Shown here piece after piece: positions 17,456 through 26,793 of a stretch of 64,000 bases of DNA; within the stretch, counting starts at the first letter, position 1; the number at the start of each line of letters is the position of its first letter. Source of the DNA: DASQEH01 sp038237745 (GTDB taxonomy: Bacteria > Actinomycetota > Actinomycetes > Propionibacteriales > Nocardioidaceae); assembly GCA_038237745.1 (NCBI GenBank), contig JBBRYJ010000001.1, forward strand, positions 124,001-188,000, read 5' to 3'. A program made the position numbers and the translations under genes. Under the pieces are notes generated by a model. The model had not been told where the DNA came from and did no database searches. It worked only from the letters and a program-made list of their open reading frames with translations.

Positions 17456-18354
17456 GCCCTGTACTCGCGGCCGGTCAACGTCAAGAAGACGTCCTCGAGC
17501 GTTGCGCTCTTCACCTGGAGCCCCTTGAGCGCTTCACGTTGGGCCAGCGCGGCCAGGACCCTGGCCGGAGCATGGGTCGCCAGGACCACCGAGGACATGT
17601 CGGCGGAGACGCTGTCGACGCCTGGCAGCCCTCGAGCCGTCTCGGGGTCGAGTGCGGAGGGTTCGACACTGATGCGGACGCCGGCGTCGAGCCCCCGGAC
17701 GAGCGCCACCGGGCTGTCTAGCTGGAGGACGTTCCCGTGGTCCATGATGGCCACCCGGTCACACAGCATCTCGGCCTCGTCCATGTAGTGGGTGGTGAGG
17801 ACGACGGTTCGGCCGTCGGAGTTGATGGAGCCGAGAAGGTCCCAGAGGTTGCGCCTGGCCTGCGGGTCGAGGGCCGCTGTCGGCTCGTCCAGGAACACGA
17901 CCTCCGGCTCGTGCACAAGCGCGCATGCGATCGAGAGCCGCTGGCGCTGACCGCCCGAGAGCTTCTCCGTACGCGTGTCGGCCTTGTCATCGAGACCGAC
18001 GCGGCTGAGCCAGTCGTCACCCGACGCGGCCGAGAGTCCGTACAAGGAGGCGAAGGTTCGGATCTGCTCGCGAGCGGTCAGCCGGTCGAAGAAGGCCGAC
18101 GCCTGGAGCTGGACGCCGATGAGCGGCAACAGCCTGTTGTTGCGCGGCCACGGCGACATGCCGAGGACCGAGACGGCGCCGCTGTCTGCTGCTCTTAGCC
18201 CCTCGACTATCTCCAAGGTCGTCGTCTTGCCCGCCCCGTTGGGCCCGAGGATGCCGAAGAACTCACCGGCATGAACGGTGAAGCTGACCCCGTCGACAGC
18301 TCTCAGCTCCCCGTAAGACTTGCGGATGTCTTCGGCAACGATGATGTCGGGCAC
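17452..18354 (-). CDS. ABC transporter ATP-binding protein (exporter, DrrA-like)
   Basis: 300 residues from the GTG at 18354 (VPDIIVAEDIRKSYG); the open frame extends upstream but without family similarity. Walker A GPNGAGKTTT, signature LSGGQRQRLS, Walker B VVFLDEPTAALD and switch His in TTHYMDEAE are intact. A C-terminal extension of about 75 residues follows, as in DrrA-type exporters. It overlaps the downstream permease gene. On the same strand the 3' end of the glutamate dehydrogenase gene is only 10 bases upstream, so co-transcription is possible too. Confidence 0.92.
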   Translation of the reverse strand: MPDIIVAEDIRKSYGELRAVDGVSFTVHAGEFFGILGPNGAGKTTTLEIVEGLRAADSGAVSVLGMSPWPRNNRLLPLIGVQLQASAFFDRLTAREQIRTFASLYGLSAASGDDWLSRVGLDDKADTRTEKLSGGQRQRLSIACALVHEPEVVFLDEPTAALDPQARRNLWDLLGSINSDGRTVVLTTHYMDEAEMLCDRVAIMDHGNVLQLDSPVALVRGLDAGVRISVEPSALDPETARGLPGVDSVSADMSSVVLATHAPARVLAALAQREALKGLQVKSATLEDVFLTLTGREYRA

Positions 18355-18361
18355 GTGCCGA

Positions 18362-18367
18362 ACACTA
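18362..18367 (-). promoter_or_regulatory. Possible -10 element TAGTGT for the ABC exporter operon
   Basis: TAGTGT ends 7 bases before the GTG start of the ATPase gene and begins with the TAG stop codon of the glutamate dehydrogenase gene. It fits the leaderless pattern seen elsewhere in the window, but the overlap with a stop codon makes chance more likely. Confidence 0.4.
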
Positions 18368-21300
18368 CGTGGGTGCAAGCATCGTCCGGACGATGCGCAG
18401 GCCAACCGAGAGTCGCGCCAGGTCGGCAGCCTCGTCGAACATTATCTCCTTCAGTGTCGTCGTCGCACGCTGCACGGCGAGGCTGTCGGCGTCCTGCCAG
18501 GCCGCGACTCTGTCGGTCGCCGACAGCGTGCCGTCGGTGCCGGCCAGCACCTGCGAGGTGAGCCTTGCGTGGAGAGCGTTCAGGTCGTCACGCAGGGACG
18601 CCCTGGCCATTGTCTGCCACCGGTCGTCTCGCGGGAGCGCGAAGATCCTCGCCAGCAGTGTGCTCAGACCGAGGTGGTCCGCCAGCGTCGAGTGGACATC
18701 CGCGACCTCTACCGGATCCAACCCGTCGTGCTCTGCGATCTCGACGATCTCGAGAGCCGCGTAGGCGGGTGGGAGCACAGCGACAGCGGTGGCAACCTCA
18801 TCGGCTACGCCGGCGGAGACGAGGTACTCATGACGCGCTTTGAACTCGTCTGCCTGGATGCCACGGATCAGGCCTGGCAGCGCCTCGACCACCCGCTCGA
18901 CAGCTGGACCGAAGTAGGCCACCGTCGCCTCGGAGTCGAGGGGTGGGCGGCGGTTGTTCACCATCCAACGCGAGGCGCGCTCGACCAGCGTGCGGACCGA
19001 GAGCCGCATGTCGGTCTGGACTGCGGCGGGGACCACGTTGTCGAGACCGTTGATCGTGGCGACGAGATCGCGGGCTCGGTAGATCTCGCGGCACACGACA
19101 TGGGCCCGTGTGAGCTCCTCTGCGCTGGCGCTGGTCTCCTGGCTGAGGCGGTGGAAGAAGGTGATTCCCGCGAAGTTGACCAACGCGTTGACGATCTGGG
19201 TCACGATAATCTCGCGGCGTAGCGGGTGGGACTCCATTTCGTCCAGGTAGTCCTGCCTCATCGTGGAGGGGAAATAGCTCACCAGCTCCCTGTGTAGGAA
19301 CGGGTCGTTCGGTAGGTCACCGGTGACAAGCTCGGCAGCCAGCACGATCTTGGTATAGGCGAGAAGCACCGAGAGCTCCGGCGCCGTCAGCGCCCGGCCG
19401 GCGCTGCGGCGGGCCTCGATCTCCTTGCTCGTCGGCATGAACTCGATCGCACGGTCGAGCAGCCCCCTGCGCTCGAGCCTGCGCATCCACGCCTCGTGGA
19501 CGTGCATGAGGGACTTGGCAACGGCCTGCGAGTTGGCCAGGGCAAGGTTCTGCCCGTAGTTGTCGGCGAGGACGAGCCCGCCCACCTCATCGGTCATCGA
19601 GGCCAGCAGTGCGTTCCTCTGTTTCTCCGTCATGTCGCCCGAGCTGGTCACCCGGTCGAGCAGGATCTTGATGTTGACCTCATGGTCCGACGTGTCGACT
19701 CCGGCCGAATTGTCGATCGCGTCGGTGTTGATCCGCCCCCCCGCCTGGGCGTACTCGATCCTGCCGCGCTGGGTGAAGCCGAGGTTGCCGCCCTCACCCA
19801 CTGCCCGGCACCGCAGCTCCACACCGTCCACCCGGATGGAGTCGTTGGCCTTGTCGCCCACCTCCGCGTGCGTCTCGGCGGCGGCCTTGACGTATGTGCC
19901 GATGCCACCGTTCCAGAGCAGGTCGACGGGTGCCAGCAGAATCGCTCTCATCAGCTCGCTCGGCGTCATCGCGGAGACGCCCTCCTCGATCTCGAGCGCC
20001 TTCGCGACCTGTGGGGAGATCGGCACCGACTTCAGCGTGCGTGCGTAGACGCCACCTCCTTCGGACAGGTGCGACCGGTCGTAGTCGCCCCAGCTCGAAC
20101 TCGGAAGGGCGAACAGCCGCTTGCGCTCGACATACGACGTCTCGGCGTCGGGAGAGGGGTCGAGGAAGACATCGCGATGGTCGAACGCGGCGACGAGCCT
20201 CGTTCGCTCACTGAGCAGCATCCCGTTGCCGAAGACATCCCCGCTCATGTCCCCCACGCCGACACAGGTGAACTCCTCGGTCTGGCAGTCGATGCCCTGC
20301 TCTCGGAAGTGTCGGCGGACCGACTCCCAGGCGCCTCGGGCGGTGATGCCCATGGCCTTGTGGTCGTAGCCGACAGATCCGCCGGAGGCGAAGGCGTCGC
20401 CCAGCCAGAACCCGTACTCCTTCGCGACGCCGTTGGCGATGTCGGAGAACGTGGCAGTTCCCTTGTCTGCTGCCACAACGAGGTAGCTGTCGTCGTCGTC
20501 GTGCCGGACGACGCGGTCAGGTGGCACGGTCTTGCCGGCCACGAGGTTGTCCGTCACGTCGAGCAGGCCACAGATGAGCGTCTTGTAGCAGGCGACGCCC
20601 TCGGCGAGCCACGCTTCGCGGTCCGCTCCAGGATCCGGCAGGCGCTTGCAGTAGAACCCGCCCTTGGCGCCGACCGGGACGATGACGGCGTTCTTCACCA
20701 TCTGCGCCTTGACGAGCCCCAGCACCTCGGTGCGGAAGTCCTCCCGGCGGTCCGACCATCTCAGGCCCCCCCGTGCAACCGCTCCGAACCGCAGGTGCAC
20801 GCCCTCCATCCGCGGGGAGTAGACGAACACCTCGAAGGCCGGCCGAGGCTCCGGCAGGTCAGGCACAGCCTTGGGGTCCAGCTTGATCGACAGGTAGCTC
20901 TTGGGCTGCCCGTCGGAGGCGAGCTGGTAGTAGTTGGTGCGCAGGGTGGCCTGGATCGCCAACAAATAGCTCCGCAAGATGCGGTCCTGGTCGAGGCTGG
21001 CGACGTCGTCCAGGGCGGCACGGACCGCAGTGTCGAGCTGTGCCGCCGCCTCGCCTCGCGCATTTGGCCTTTCGGCATGTCGTCCTGGGTCGAAGCGGGT
21101 CTCGAACAGCTGCACCAACAGCCTGGCGATGGGGACGTTCGCAGCCATGGACGCCTCGATGTACTCCTGGCTGAACGGCGAACCGCCCTGGCGGAAGTAC
21201 TTGGCGTACGCGCGCAGCACCGACGCCTGGCGCCAGGAGAGCCCGGCGTCGAGTACCAGTGCGGAGAACCCGTCGCTCTCGGCGCGTCCTGCCCACACCG

Positions 21301-23224
21301 CCATAAAGGCGTCGTGGAAGAGAGCGCGTGCACCGTCCGGCATCGGTGAGCTGCGCCGGAGCCCGAAGTCGTAGATCCACGAGGTCGTCTCGGCCCACTG
21401 GAGCTCGTAGGGACGCTCGTCGACGACCTCGACTCCCATCGACGACAAGACCGGGAGCACGTCGGAGAGGCTGAGCGGTGCGCCGGTCCGGTACACCTTC
21501 AAGCGGGCCTCCCCCTCGGCCGCGTCGACCGGTGAGTACAGCGACAAGGCGATGGGGTCGGTACCGAGGGCCTCGAGCCGTCGGATGTCCGCAGCGGCCA
21601 CACGCGCGGAGAAGTCTTCCTTGTACGCCTCGGGAAACGCGCCGCCGTAGGTCTTGTAGAGCCAGCCGCCGGTCTCCTCACCGAACTGTTCGTGGACGGC
21701 GACCGCCAGGTCGTCGGTCCATGACCGGGTGGCGTCGGCGAGGCGCTCCTCGAGGGCGTCCTGGTCGAAGTCCAGCAGCGTCCCACCGGGGGCTGCCCGT
21801 ACGACGAAGTGAAGGCGTGCGAGCACCGACTCGCTCACCTTCGCCGTGAAGTCCAGGCTGTCCGCGCCCATGGTCTCTTTCAGGATCTTCTGCATACGCT
21901 CGCGGACCTGTGTCGTGTAGCGGTCGCGGGGCAGGTAGACGAGACACGACAGGTAGCGCCCGTAGACGTCCCGCCGTACGAAGAAGCGCAGCTGACGACG
22001 CTCTCGAAGGTGAAGCACCGCCTCTGCGACCGGTAACAGCTCGGCGACCGAGGTCTGGAACAGCTCGTCGCGGGGATAGGTCTCCAGGATGTCCATGAGC
22101 GCCTTGCCGCCGTGGCTCAGCGGCTCGAACCCGGACCCTGCCAGCAGCTGCCTCGCCTTGTCGCGGAGGACCGGAATCCGCAGCAGACTCTCGGTGTATG
22201 CCGCGGAGCTGAACAGGCCGAGGAAGCGCTTCTCGCCGTCCACCTCACCGGACGCGTCGAACGTCTTGACACCGACGTAGTCGAGGTAGACCGGCCGGTG
22301 GACGGTCGACCGCGAGTTCGCCTTGGTGATGATGAGCAGCTGCTTCTCACGGACCTTGGCGCGCACGGCAGGAGGCAGCTTTCCTGTGGACGGCGACATT
22401 TCCTGGTCGGACCTCAGGATGCCGAGCCCCGTGCCGGGCACGGCTCGCACGACGTCCTCGCCGTCGACCGTCTGGAGCCGGTACTGGCGGTAGCCGAGGA
22501 ATGTGAAGTGGTCGTCCGCGAGCCACTCCAGGAGTGCTCGCGTCTCACCCACCTCGTTGGCGGGGAGCGGAGGAGCGTCCTTCTCGAGCTCTGTGACGAT
22601 CTCGCGCGCCTTCGTGCGCATCTTCCGCCAGTCCTCCACGACCTCGCGGACGTCGCGCAGGACTCCGGTCAAGGTCTGACGGATGTGCTCGAGCACCGCG
22701 GGATCTGTCTCGCGGTCGATCTCGATGTGCATCCACGACTCCTGGATGACGTCCGAGTCGTCCCCCGCGGGGTGCTGCTCCGCGTCGAAGGCCTCGACAA
22801 GGCTCCCCGTGACATCGCGCCGCACCATGACCTGCGGATGCGTGACGACATGGATAGCACGGTCCTCAGCCGTCAGCGCCATCGTCACCGAGTCGACGAG
22901 GAAAGGCATGTCGTCGGTGACGACCTCGACCACGGTGTGCCCCGCAGCGGTCCACTCGTTGTCGTCGACGGTCGGGGTGAAGACCCGGACGGCTGCGGTG
23001 CCCTGCGGTCGGTCGGCGGCGAGCCGGTAGTGGCTCATGGTGGCGCCGTAGACGTCGACCGCGCTCCGGTCCAGAAGGTCGTCGGGGTCGGCGTGCCGGT
23101 AGTAGGCGTCAAGGAGCTGCAGGGTCTTGCCGTCCTTGGGTCCGGCTCCGTCCTTGCGCTGCCCGGCGATCGATGCCGCACTCGCCAGTAGCTGCCGCTT
23201 CGCGTCTGCCAACCTGCTGCCCAT
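18365..23224 (-). CDS. gdh: NAD-specific glutamate dehydrogenase, large (about 180 kDa) class
   Basis: 1,619 residues from the ATG at 23224 (MGSRLADAKRQLLASAA), preceded by GAGGTG; upstream in-frame starts add unrelated sequence. Length and order match the L180/NAD-GDH class: an N-terminal regulatory region with ACT-like segments (about 1-700), a central catalytic domain with GGLRWSDRREDFRTEVLGL, KNAVIVPVGAKGGFYCKR and GVGDMSGDVFGNGML (the NAD-binding part), and a long helical C-terminal region. It oxidatively deaminates glutamate to 2-oxoglutarate and ammonium. P5C dehydrogenase, which makes glutamate from proline or ornithine carbon, is encoded nearby at 25101-26750, so the two could work in series. 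Confidence 0.95.
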   Translation of the reverse strand: MGSRLADAKRQLLASAASIAGQRKDGAGPKDGKTLQLLDAYYRHADPDDLLDRSAVDVYGATMSHYRLAADRPQGTAAVRVFTPTVDDNEWTAAGHTVVEVVTDDMPFLVDSVTMALTAEDRAIHVVTHPQVMVRRDVTGSLVEAFDAEQHPAGDDSDVIQESWMHIEIDRETDPAVLEHIRQTLTGVLRDVREVVEDWRKMRTKAREIVTELEKDAPPLPANEVGETRALLEWLADDHFTFLGYRQYRLQTVDGEDVVRAVPGTGLGILRSDQEMSPSTGKLPPAVRAKVREKQLLIITKANSRSTVHRPVYLDYVGVKTFDASGEVDGEKRFLGLFSSAAYTESLLRIPVLRDKARQLLAGSGFEPLSHGGKALMDILETYPRDELFQTSVAELLPVAEAVLHLRERRQLRFFVRRDVYGRYLSCLVYLPRDRYTTQVRERMQKILKETMGADSLDFTAKVSESVLARLHFVVRAAPGGTLLDFDQDALEERLADATRSWTDDLAVAVHEQFGEETGGWLYKTYGGAFPEAYKEDFSARVAAADIRRLEALGTDPIALSLYSPVDAAEGEARLKVYRTGAPLSLSDVLPVLSSMGVEVVDERPYELQWAETTSWIYDFGLRRSSPMPDGARALFHDAFMAVWAGRAESDGFSALVLDAGLSWRQASVLRAYAKYFRQGGSPFSQEYIEASMAANVPIARLLVQLFETRFDPGRHAERPNARGEAAAQLDTAVRAALDDVASLDQDRILRSYLLAIQATLRTNYYQLASDGQPKSYLSIKLDPKAVPDLPEPRPAFEVFVYSPRMEGVHLRFGAVARGGLRWSDRREDFRTEVLGLVKAQMVKNAVIVPVGAKGGFYCKRLPDPGADREAWLAEGVACYKTLICGLLDVTDNLVAGKTVPPDRVVRHDDDDSYLVVAADKGTATFSDIANGVAKEYGFWLGDAFASGGSVGYDHKAMGITARGAWESVRRHFREQGIDCQTEEFTCVGVGDMSGDVFGNGMLLSERTRLVAAFDHRDVFLDPSPDAETSYVERKRLFALPSSSWGDYDRSHLSEGGGVYARTLKSVPISPQVAKALEIEEGVSAMTPSELMRAILLAPVDLLWNGGIGTYVKAAAETHAEVGDKANDSIRVDGVELRCRAVGEGGNLGFTQRGRIEYAQAGGRINTDAIDNSAGVDTSDHEVNIKILLDRVTSSGDMTEKQRNALLASMTDEVGGLVLADNYGQNLALANSQAVAKSLMHVHEAWMRRLERRGLLDRAIEFMPTSKEIEARRSAGRALTAPELSVLLAYTKIVLAAELVTGDLPNDPFLHRELVSYFPSTMRQDYLDEMESHPLRREIIVTQIVNALVNFAGITFFHRLSQETSASAEELTRAHVVCREIYRARDLVATINGLDNVVPAAVQTDMRLSVRTLVERASRWMVNNRRPPLDSEATVAYFGPAVERVVEALPGLIRGIQADEFKARHEYLVSAGVADEVATAVAVLPPAYAALEIVEIAEHDGLDPVEVADVHSTLADHLGLSTLLARIFALPRDDRWQTMARASLRDDLNALHARLTSQVLAGTDGTLSATDRVAAWQDADSLAVQRATTTLKEIMFDEAADLARLSVGLRIVRTMLAPT

Positions 23225-23340
23225 GACCTGACACCTCGCCCTGCCGAGACGACGCTGCTGAGCGTCGCGGCCGTACGCCGGCGTGCGGCCAGACCCGAGA
23301 TTAGTCCCAAGTCGGCATGGGCAGGCTGGCAGGCGTCGAA

Positions 23341-24177
23341 TCAGAGCTGTGAGCGCAGTTCCCACAACGGGGGGAAGTAGCGCATTGCGAGCCTGCTGCG
23401 GAGGTACCCGCTGCCGGACGACCCGCCGGTGCCAGTCCTCGCGCCGATCATCCGCTCGACCATCACGACGTGCCGTGCCCTCCACGCCGCCGCCAGCTCG
23501 TCGTGCTGGACAAGTGCCTCCGAGAGCTCCCAGACGTCGAAGTGCGCCGACCGGTCGTGCGCCACCGCGTGCAGTGACCCTGCGATCTCGTCGTCTGAAC
23601 CGACGGCAAGGCCTCGGCGAGACATGACGGCCAGGAATGCGTCCCACAGGGTCGGTTCGTCGAGGCGACGGTGCAGCCGCACCGTCTCCTCGTCCGTCAG
23701 CCCTCTGAAACGCCGGACGAAGGACGGGTCCTTGGCGCCGGAGATGAACTCGAGCTCGCGGAACTGAACCGACTGGAACCCGCTCGCCGGCGACAGTAGC
23801 TGGCGGAACACCAGGAAGTCCTGCGGCGTCATGGTCTCGAGGACGTCGACCTGGGACACCAGGAGGCGCTCGATGACGTGCATGCGGGCGAGCAGATGTC
23901 GCGCCCACCACAGCTGGTCGTCGAACATGGCGTCGCGGGCGGTCTCGGTCTCGTGGAGCAGCTGCTTGAACCACAGCTCGTACACCTGGTGGATCGTGAT
24001 GAACAGCAGCTCGTCATGCGCCGGCGGGTCGGACTCCAGGCGTTGTGAGCTCAGCAGCCCGTCCAGCCGAAGGTAGCTGCCGTACGTGAGCTTTGCGCCG
24101 GCCTCGCCGAAGCTGATGTCGTCGCCCGACCAGTCTCCAACGATGGGATCGGCCAATGGGCGCTCTCCCGTGCTCAC
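23341..24177 (-). CDS. kynA: Tryptophan 2,3-dioxygenase
   Basis: 278 residues, GTG start. Typical features: LTYGSYLRLDGLL near residue 30, the heme-pocket region HDELLFITIHQVYELWFKQ with the His residues that bind heme and substrate, SPASGFQSVQFRELEF (the FRE substrate-carboxylate motif), and a C-terminal GTGGSSGSGYLRSR loop that closes the active site. It opens the indole ring of tryptophan to N-formylkynurenine in the cytoplasm. No kynurenine formamidase or kynureninase gene is in the window. TAGCCT lies 6 bases before the GTG; no Shine-Dalgarno was found. Confidence 0.93.
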   Translation of the reverse strand: MSTGERPLADPIVGDWSGDDISFGEAGAKLTYGSYLRLDGLLSSQRLESDPPAHDELLFITIHQVYELWFKQLLHETETARDAMFDDQLWWARHLLARMHVIERLLVSQVDVLETMTPQDFLVFRQLLSPASGFQSVQFRELEFISGAKDPSFVRRFRGLTDEETVRLHRRLDEPTLWDAFLAVMSRRGLAVGSDDEIAGSLHAVAHDRSAHFDVWELSEALVQHDELAAAWRARHVVMVERMIGARTGTGGSSGSGYLRSRLAMRYFPPLWELRSQL

Positions 24178-24183
24178 CGGGTC

Positions 24184-24189
24184 AGGCTA
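24184..24189 (-). promoter_or_regulatory. -10 element TAGCCT for leaderless tryptophan dioxygenase mRNA
   Basis: TAGCCT on the minus strand, then 6 bases, then the GTG start. It lies in the 41-base divergent gap to the DUF2505 gene. Confidence 0.55.
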
Positions 24190-24218
24190 CGCCGCTGGGC
24201 TGGTGACATGCTTGGCCT

Positions 24219-24719
24219 ATGCAGGTGAGCGCACAGATCAGCTACCCCACAGGCTCCACGGAGCAGGTGTTTGCGCTCACCGTCAGCAAGGAGTTCCGGG
24301 AGGCGGTGTGCGTGGCCACCAACGCTGTCGACTACCGGGTCGAGGTCACCGAGAGGGCCGAGGGGCTGGCGCGTGTCAGGGTCGAGCGGACGCTGCCCGC
24401 TGACGTGCCGGACGCCGTCAAGCGGTTCGTCGGGCAGACCATCACGATCATCCAGACCGAGGACTGGGGCCGACCGGGCGACGACGGCCGCAGGGTTGCC
24501 GACCTCACCATCCAGATCTCCGGCCAGCCGGCCTCGATGACCGGTTCCGTTCTGCTCGAGCCGGACGGCGATGGGAGCGTGCAGCGGATCGACGGTGACC
24601 TCACGGTCTCGGTGCCCTTCTTCGGCAAGACGATTGAGCCGGAGGTCGCCAAGGCCATCGTGGCGGCCGCGTCGAAAGAGCAGGAGACGGGCCGGAGATG
24701 GCTCGACAGGCCCTCGTGA
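24219..24719 (+). CDS. DUF2505 family protein
   Basis: 166 residues (MQVSAQISYPTGSTEQVFAL). The sequence follows the DUF2505 pattern: SRPBCC-like alternating strands, central ITIIQTEDWG and the C-terminal VPFFGKTIEPEVAKAI. The helix-grip fold suggests binding of a hydrophobic ligand, but no function is established. It is a cytoplasmic protein with no signal, divergent from the tryptophan dioxygenase gene. There is no ribosome site; CATGCT lies 6 bases before the ATG and may be a weak -10 of the leaderless type. Confidence 0.85.
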   Translation: MQVSAQISYPTGSTEQVFALTVSKEFREAVCVATNAVDYRVEVTERAEGLARVRVERTLPADVPDAVKRFVGQTITIIQTEDWGRPGDDGRRVADLTIQISGQPASMTGSVLLEPDGDGSVQRIDGDLTVSVPFFGKTIEPEVAKAIVAAASKEQETGRRWLDRPS

Positions 24720-24837
24720 AGTCAGGCTGAGTCGGTCACGGGCACGCTCGGTCGATCATGGCCACGCTGCGGGTCGGTGCACGGGGGGACGGCGAGCCTG
24801 GTCGGCTGTGTCGGTGGCCTCTGGCATCGTGAGGCGC

Positions 24838-25032
24838 ATGAGTGACCCAGCCGAGGTGTTGATGCTGAGCGGCATCGCCCACATCTGCCCAGACTGTCTC
24901 GACCAGCGACTCTTCGTCCCGGTCGACGAGTGCGACGGCGACGGCTGCGAGTTCTGCTGTACGTCGTGCGGAGCGGCAATCGCGATCGACCCCACTTTCG
25001 ACGCCAGGCTGCCCGTCACCCGAGCCGCTTAG
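24838..25032 (+). CDS. Cys-rich miniprotein, zinc-ribbon-like
   Basis: 64 residues from the ATG at 24838 (a GTG nine bases upstream is an alternative). Six Cys residues form a CPDC pair, then CDGDGCEFCCTSCG, a spacing that could hold one or two zinc ions. The rest is short and neutral. No family is recognised. It lies after DUF2505 on the same strand and converges on pruA. No good Shine-Dalgarno is present; CATCGT lies 7 bases upstream and may be a poor -10. The Cys pattern argues that it is a real gene. Confidence 0.6.
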   Translation: MSDPAEVLMLSGIAHICPDCLDQRLFVPVDECDGDGCEFCCTSCGAAIAIDPTFDARLPVTRAA

Positions 25033-25100
25033 ACGTCGCCGTCCGACTTGTTCACGGGGGTTGGTACCTGCGAGGCGACGGCCCGGACTGCGGCCGCTAC

Positions 25101-26750
25101 TCAGCCGCCCTCGTGGGCAGCGCTCCCCATGTGCGGGTAGCGGTAGTCCGTCGGAGGTGCGAACGTCTCCTTGATGGACCGCGGCGAGGTCCAGCGAAGC
25201 AGGTTCGATGCCGCCCCCGCCTTGTCGTTGGTGCCCGAGGCCCTGGCGCCGCCGAAGGGCTGCTGTCCTACGACCGCTCCCGTCGGTTTGTCGTTGATGT
25301 AGAAGTTTCCGGCCGCGAACCTGAGCGTGTCCGACGCCCAGGCGACCGCTCTGCGGTCCTGCGCGATGACGGCGCCGGTCAAGGCGTACTGCGAGAACGA
25401 CTCCATCTGGTGCACCGCCTGCTCGAAGTCGCCGTCCTCGTACACGAATACACTCAGGATCGGACCGAAGTACTCGGTGTCGAAGATGGTGTCGGTGGGA
25501 TCGCTCGACTCGATCACCGTGGGCCGGACGAAGTACCCGACAGAGTCGTCCACCTCTCCCCCGGCGATCACGCTCAGCTGCGGGGACTCCTTCGCCCTGT
25601 CGATGGCGGCCTTGTGCTTGGCGAACGCGCGGGCGTCGATGACCGCGCCCATGAAGTTCGAGAGATCGGTGACGTCGCCCATCTTGATCGAGTCGACCTC
25701 ATCGACGAAGTCGTCGCGGATCGACTCCCAGACCGACCGGGCGATGTAGGCGCGTGAGGCGGCGGAGCACTTCTGGCCCTGGTACTCGAAGGCGCCGCGG
25801 GTCATCGCCGTCCGCACGACATCCGGGTCGGCGGAGGGGTGCGCCACGATGAAGTCCTTCCCGCCGGTCTCGCCCACGATGCGCGGGTAGGAGCGGTAGG
25901 AGGCGATGTTCTCGCCGATCGTGCGCCACAGGTGCTGGAAGGTCGGCGTGGACCCGGTGAAGTGGATGCCAGCGAGGTCGGGGTGCGCCAGGGCGGCATC
26001 AGACACGGCGGCGCCGTGGCCGGGCAGCATGTTGATGACTCCGGGCGGCATACCGGCCGCCTCGAGCAGACGCATCACGAAGTGCGCCGCGAACTGCTGT
26101 GTCACCGCCGGTTTCCACAGCACGGTGTTGCCCATCAGCGCCGGCGCCGTGGGGAGGTTTCCGGCGATGGCTGTGAAGTTGAACGGGGTGATGGCGTAGA
26201 CGAAGCCTTCGAGGGGTCGGTGGTCGGTTCGGTTCCAGATGCCGGTGCTGTTGGCGATGGGCTGCTCGCTGAGAATCTGTTGCGCGTAGTAGACGTTGAA
26301 GCGCCAGAAGTCGATGAGCTCACACGCGGAGTCGATCTCGGCCTGCCACGCGGTCTTCGACTGGCCTAGCATGGTGGCCGCGTTCAAGGTGTGACGCCAG
26401 GGCCCGGCAAGGAGCTCAGCCGCCTTCAGGATGATCGAGGCCCGGTCCTCGAACGACATGGCCCGCCACTGCGGCGCGGCCGCGGTGGCCGCCTCGATGG
26501 CAGCCTTCGCGTCGGCCGAGGAAGCCCCCCTCGTCGTCCCGAGCACATGGGCGTGGTTGTGCGGCTGGACGACGTCCAGTGCGTCGCCCTGTCCCCATCG
26601 CTGCTCACCGTCGATGGTCGCGGTCAGGTCGACGCGGGAGCTCTGGAGGTCGTCGAGGCTCCGGCGGAGCGCCGCGACCTCCGGACTACCAGGTGCGTAG
26701 TCGATGTTCTTCTGGTTCACCGGGGCCGGGACGGTCGAGTGGGCATCCAT
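25101..26750 (-). CDS. pruA: L-glutamate gamma-semialdehyde (1-pyrroline-5-carboxylate) dehydrogenase
   Basis: 549 residues from an ATG. It is an aldehyde dehydrogenase of the P5CDH class: general base Glu294 in IVGETGGKDF, catalytic Cys328 in YQGQKCSAASRAY, ITPFNFTAIAGNLPTAPAL for NAD binding and the C-terminal GQQPFGGARASGTNDKAG. It oxidises glutamate semialdehyde to glutamate in proline and ornithine catabolism. It is a stand-alone enzyme, not a PutA fusion, and no proline dehydrogenase gene is in view. It is the nearest enzyme in metabolism to the glutamate dehydrogenase at 18365-23224. Confidence 0.96.
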   Translation of the reverse strand: MDAHSTVPAPVNQKNIDYAPGSPEVAALRRSLDDLQSSRVDLTATIDGEQRWGQGDALDVVQPHNHAHVLGTTRGASSADAKAAIEAATAAAPQWRAMSFEDRASIILKAAELLAGPWRHTLNAATMLGQSKTAWQAEIDSACELIDFWRFNVYYAQQILSEQPIANSTGIWNRTDHRPLEGFVYAITPFNFTAIAGNLPTAPALMGNTVLWKPAVTQQFAAHFVMRLLEAAGMPPGVINMLPGHGAAVSDAALAHPDLAGIHFTGSTPTFQHLWRTIGENIASYRSYPRIVGETGGKDFIVAHPSADPDVVRTAMTRGAFEYQGQKCSAASRAYIARSVWESIRDDFVDEVDSIKMGDVTDLSNFMGAVIDARAFAKHKAAIDRAKESPQLSVIAGGEVDDSVGYFVRPTVIESSDPTDTIFDTEYFGPILSVFVYEDGDFEQAVHQMESFSQYALTGAVIAQDRRAVAWASDTLRFAAGNFYINDKPTGAVVGQQPFGGARASGTNDKAGAASNLLRWTSPRSIKETFAPPTDYRYPHMGSAAHEGG

Positions 26751-26793
26751 GGCCCAGATCTTGCCACGACTCGCGCGAGTCAGCCTGGACGGA

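Noticed and set aside
19496..21349. 617-codon plus-strand frame
   Set aside because: Antisense to the NAD-GDH gene, a usual artefact of GC-rich third positions.
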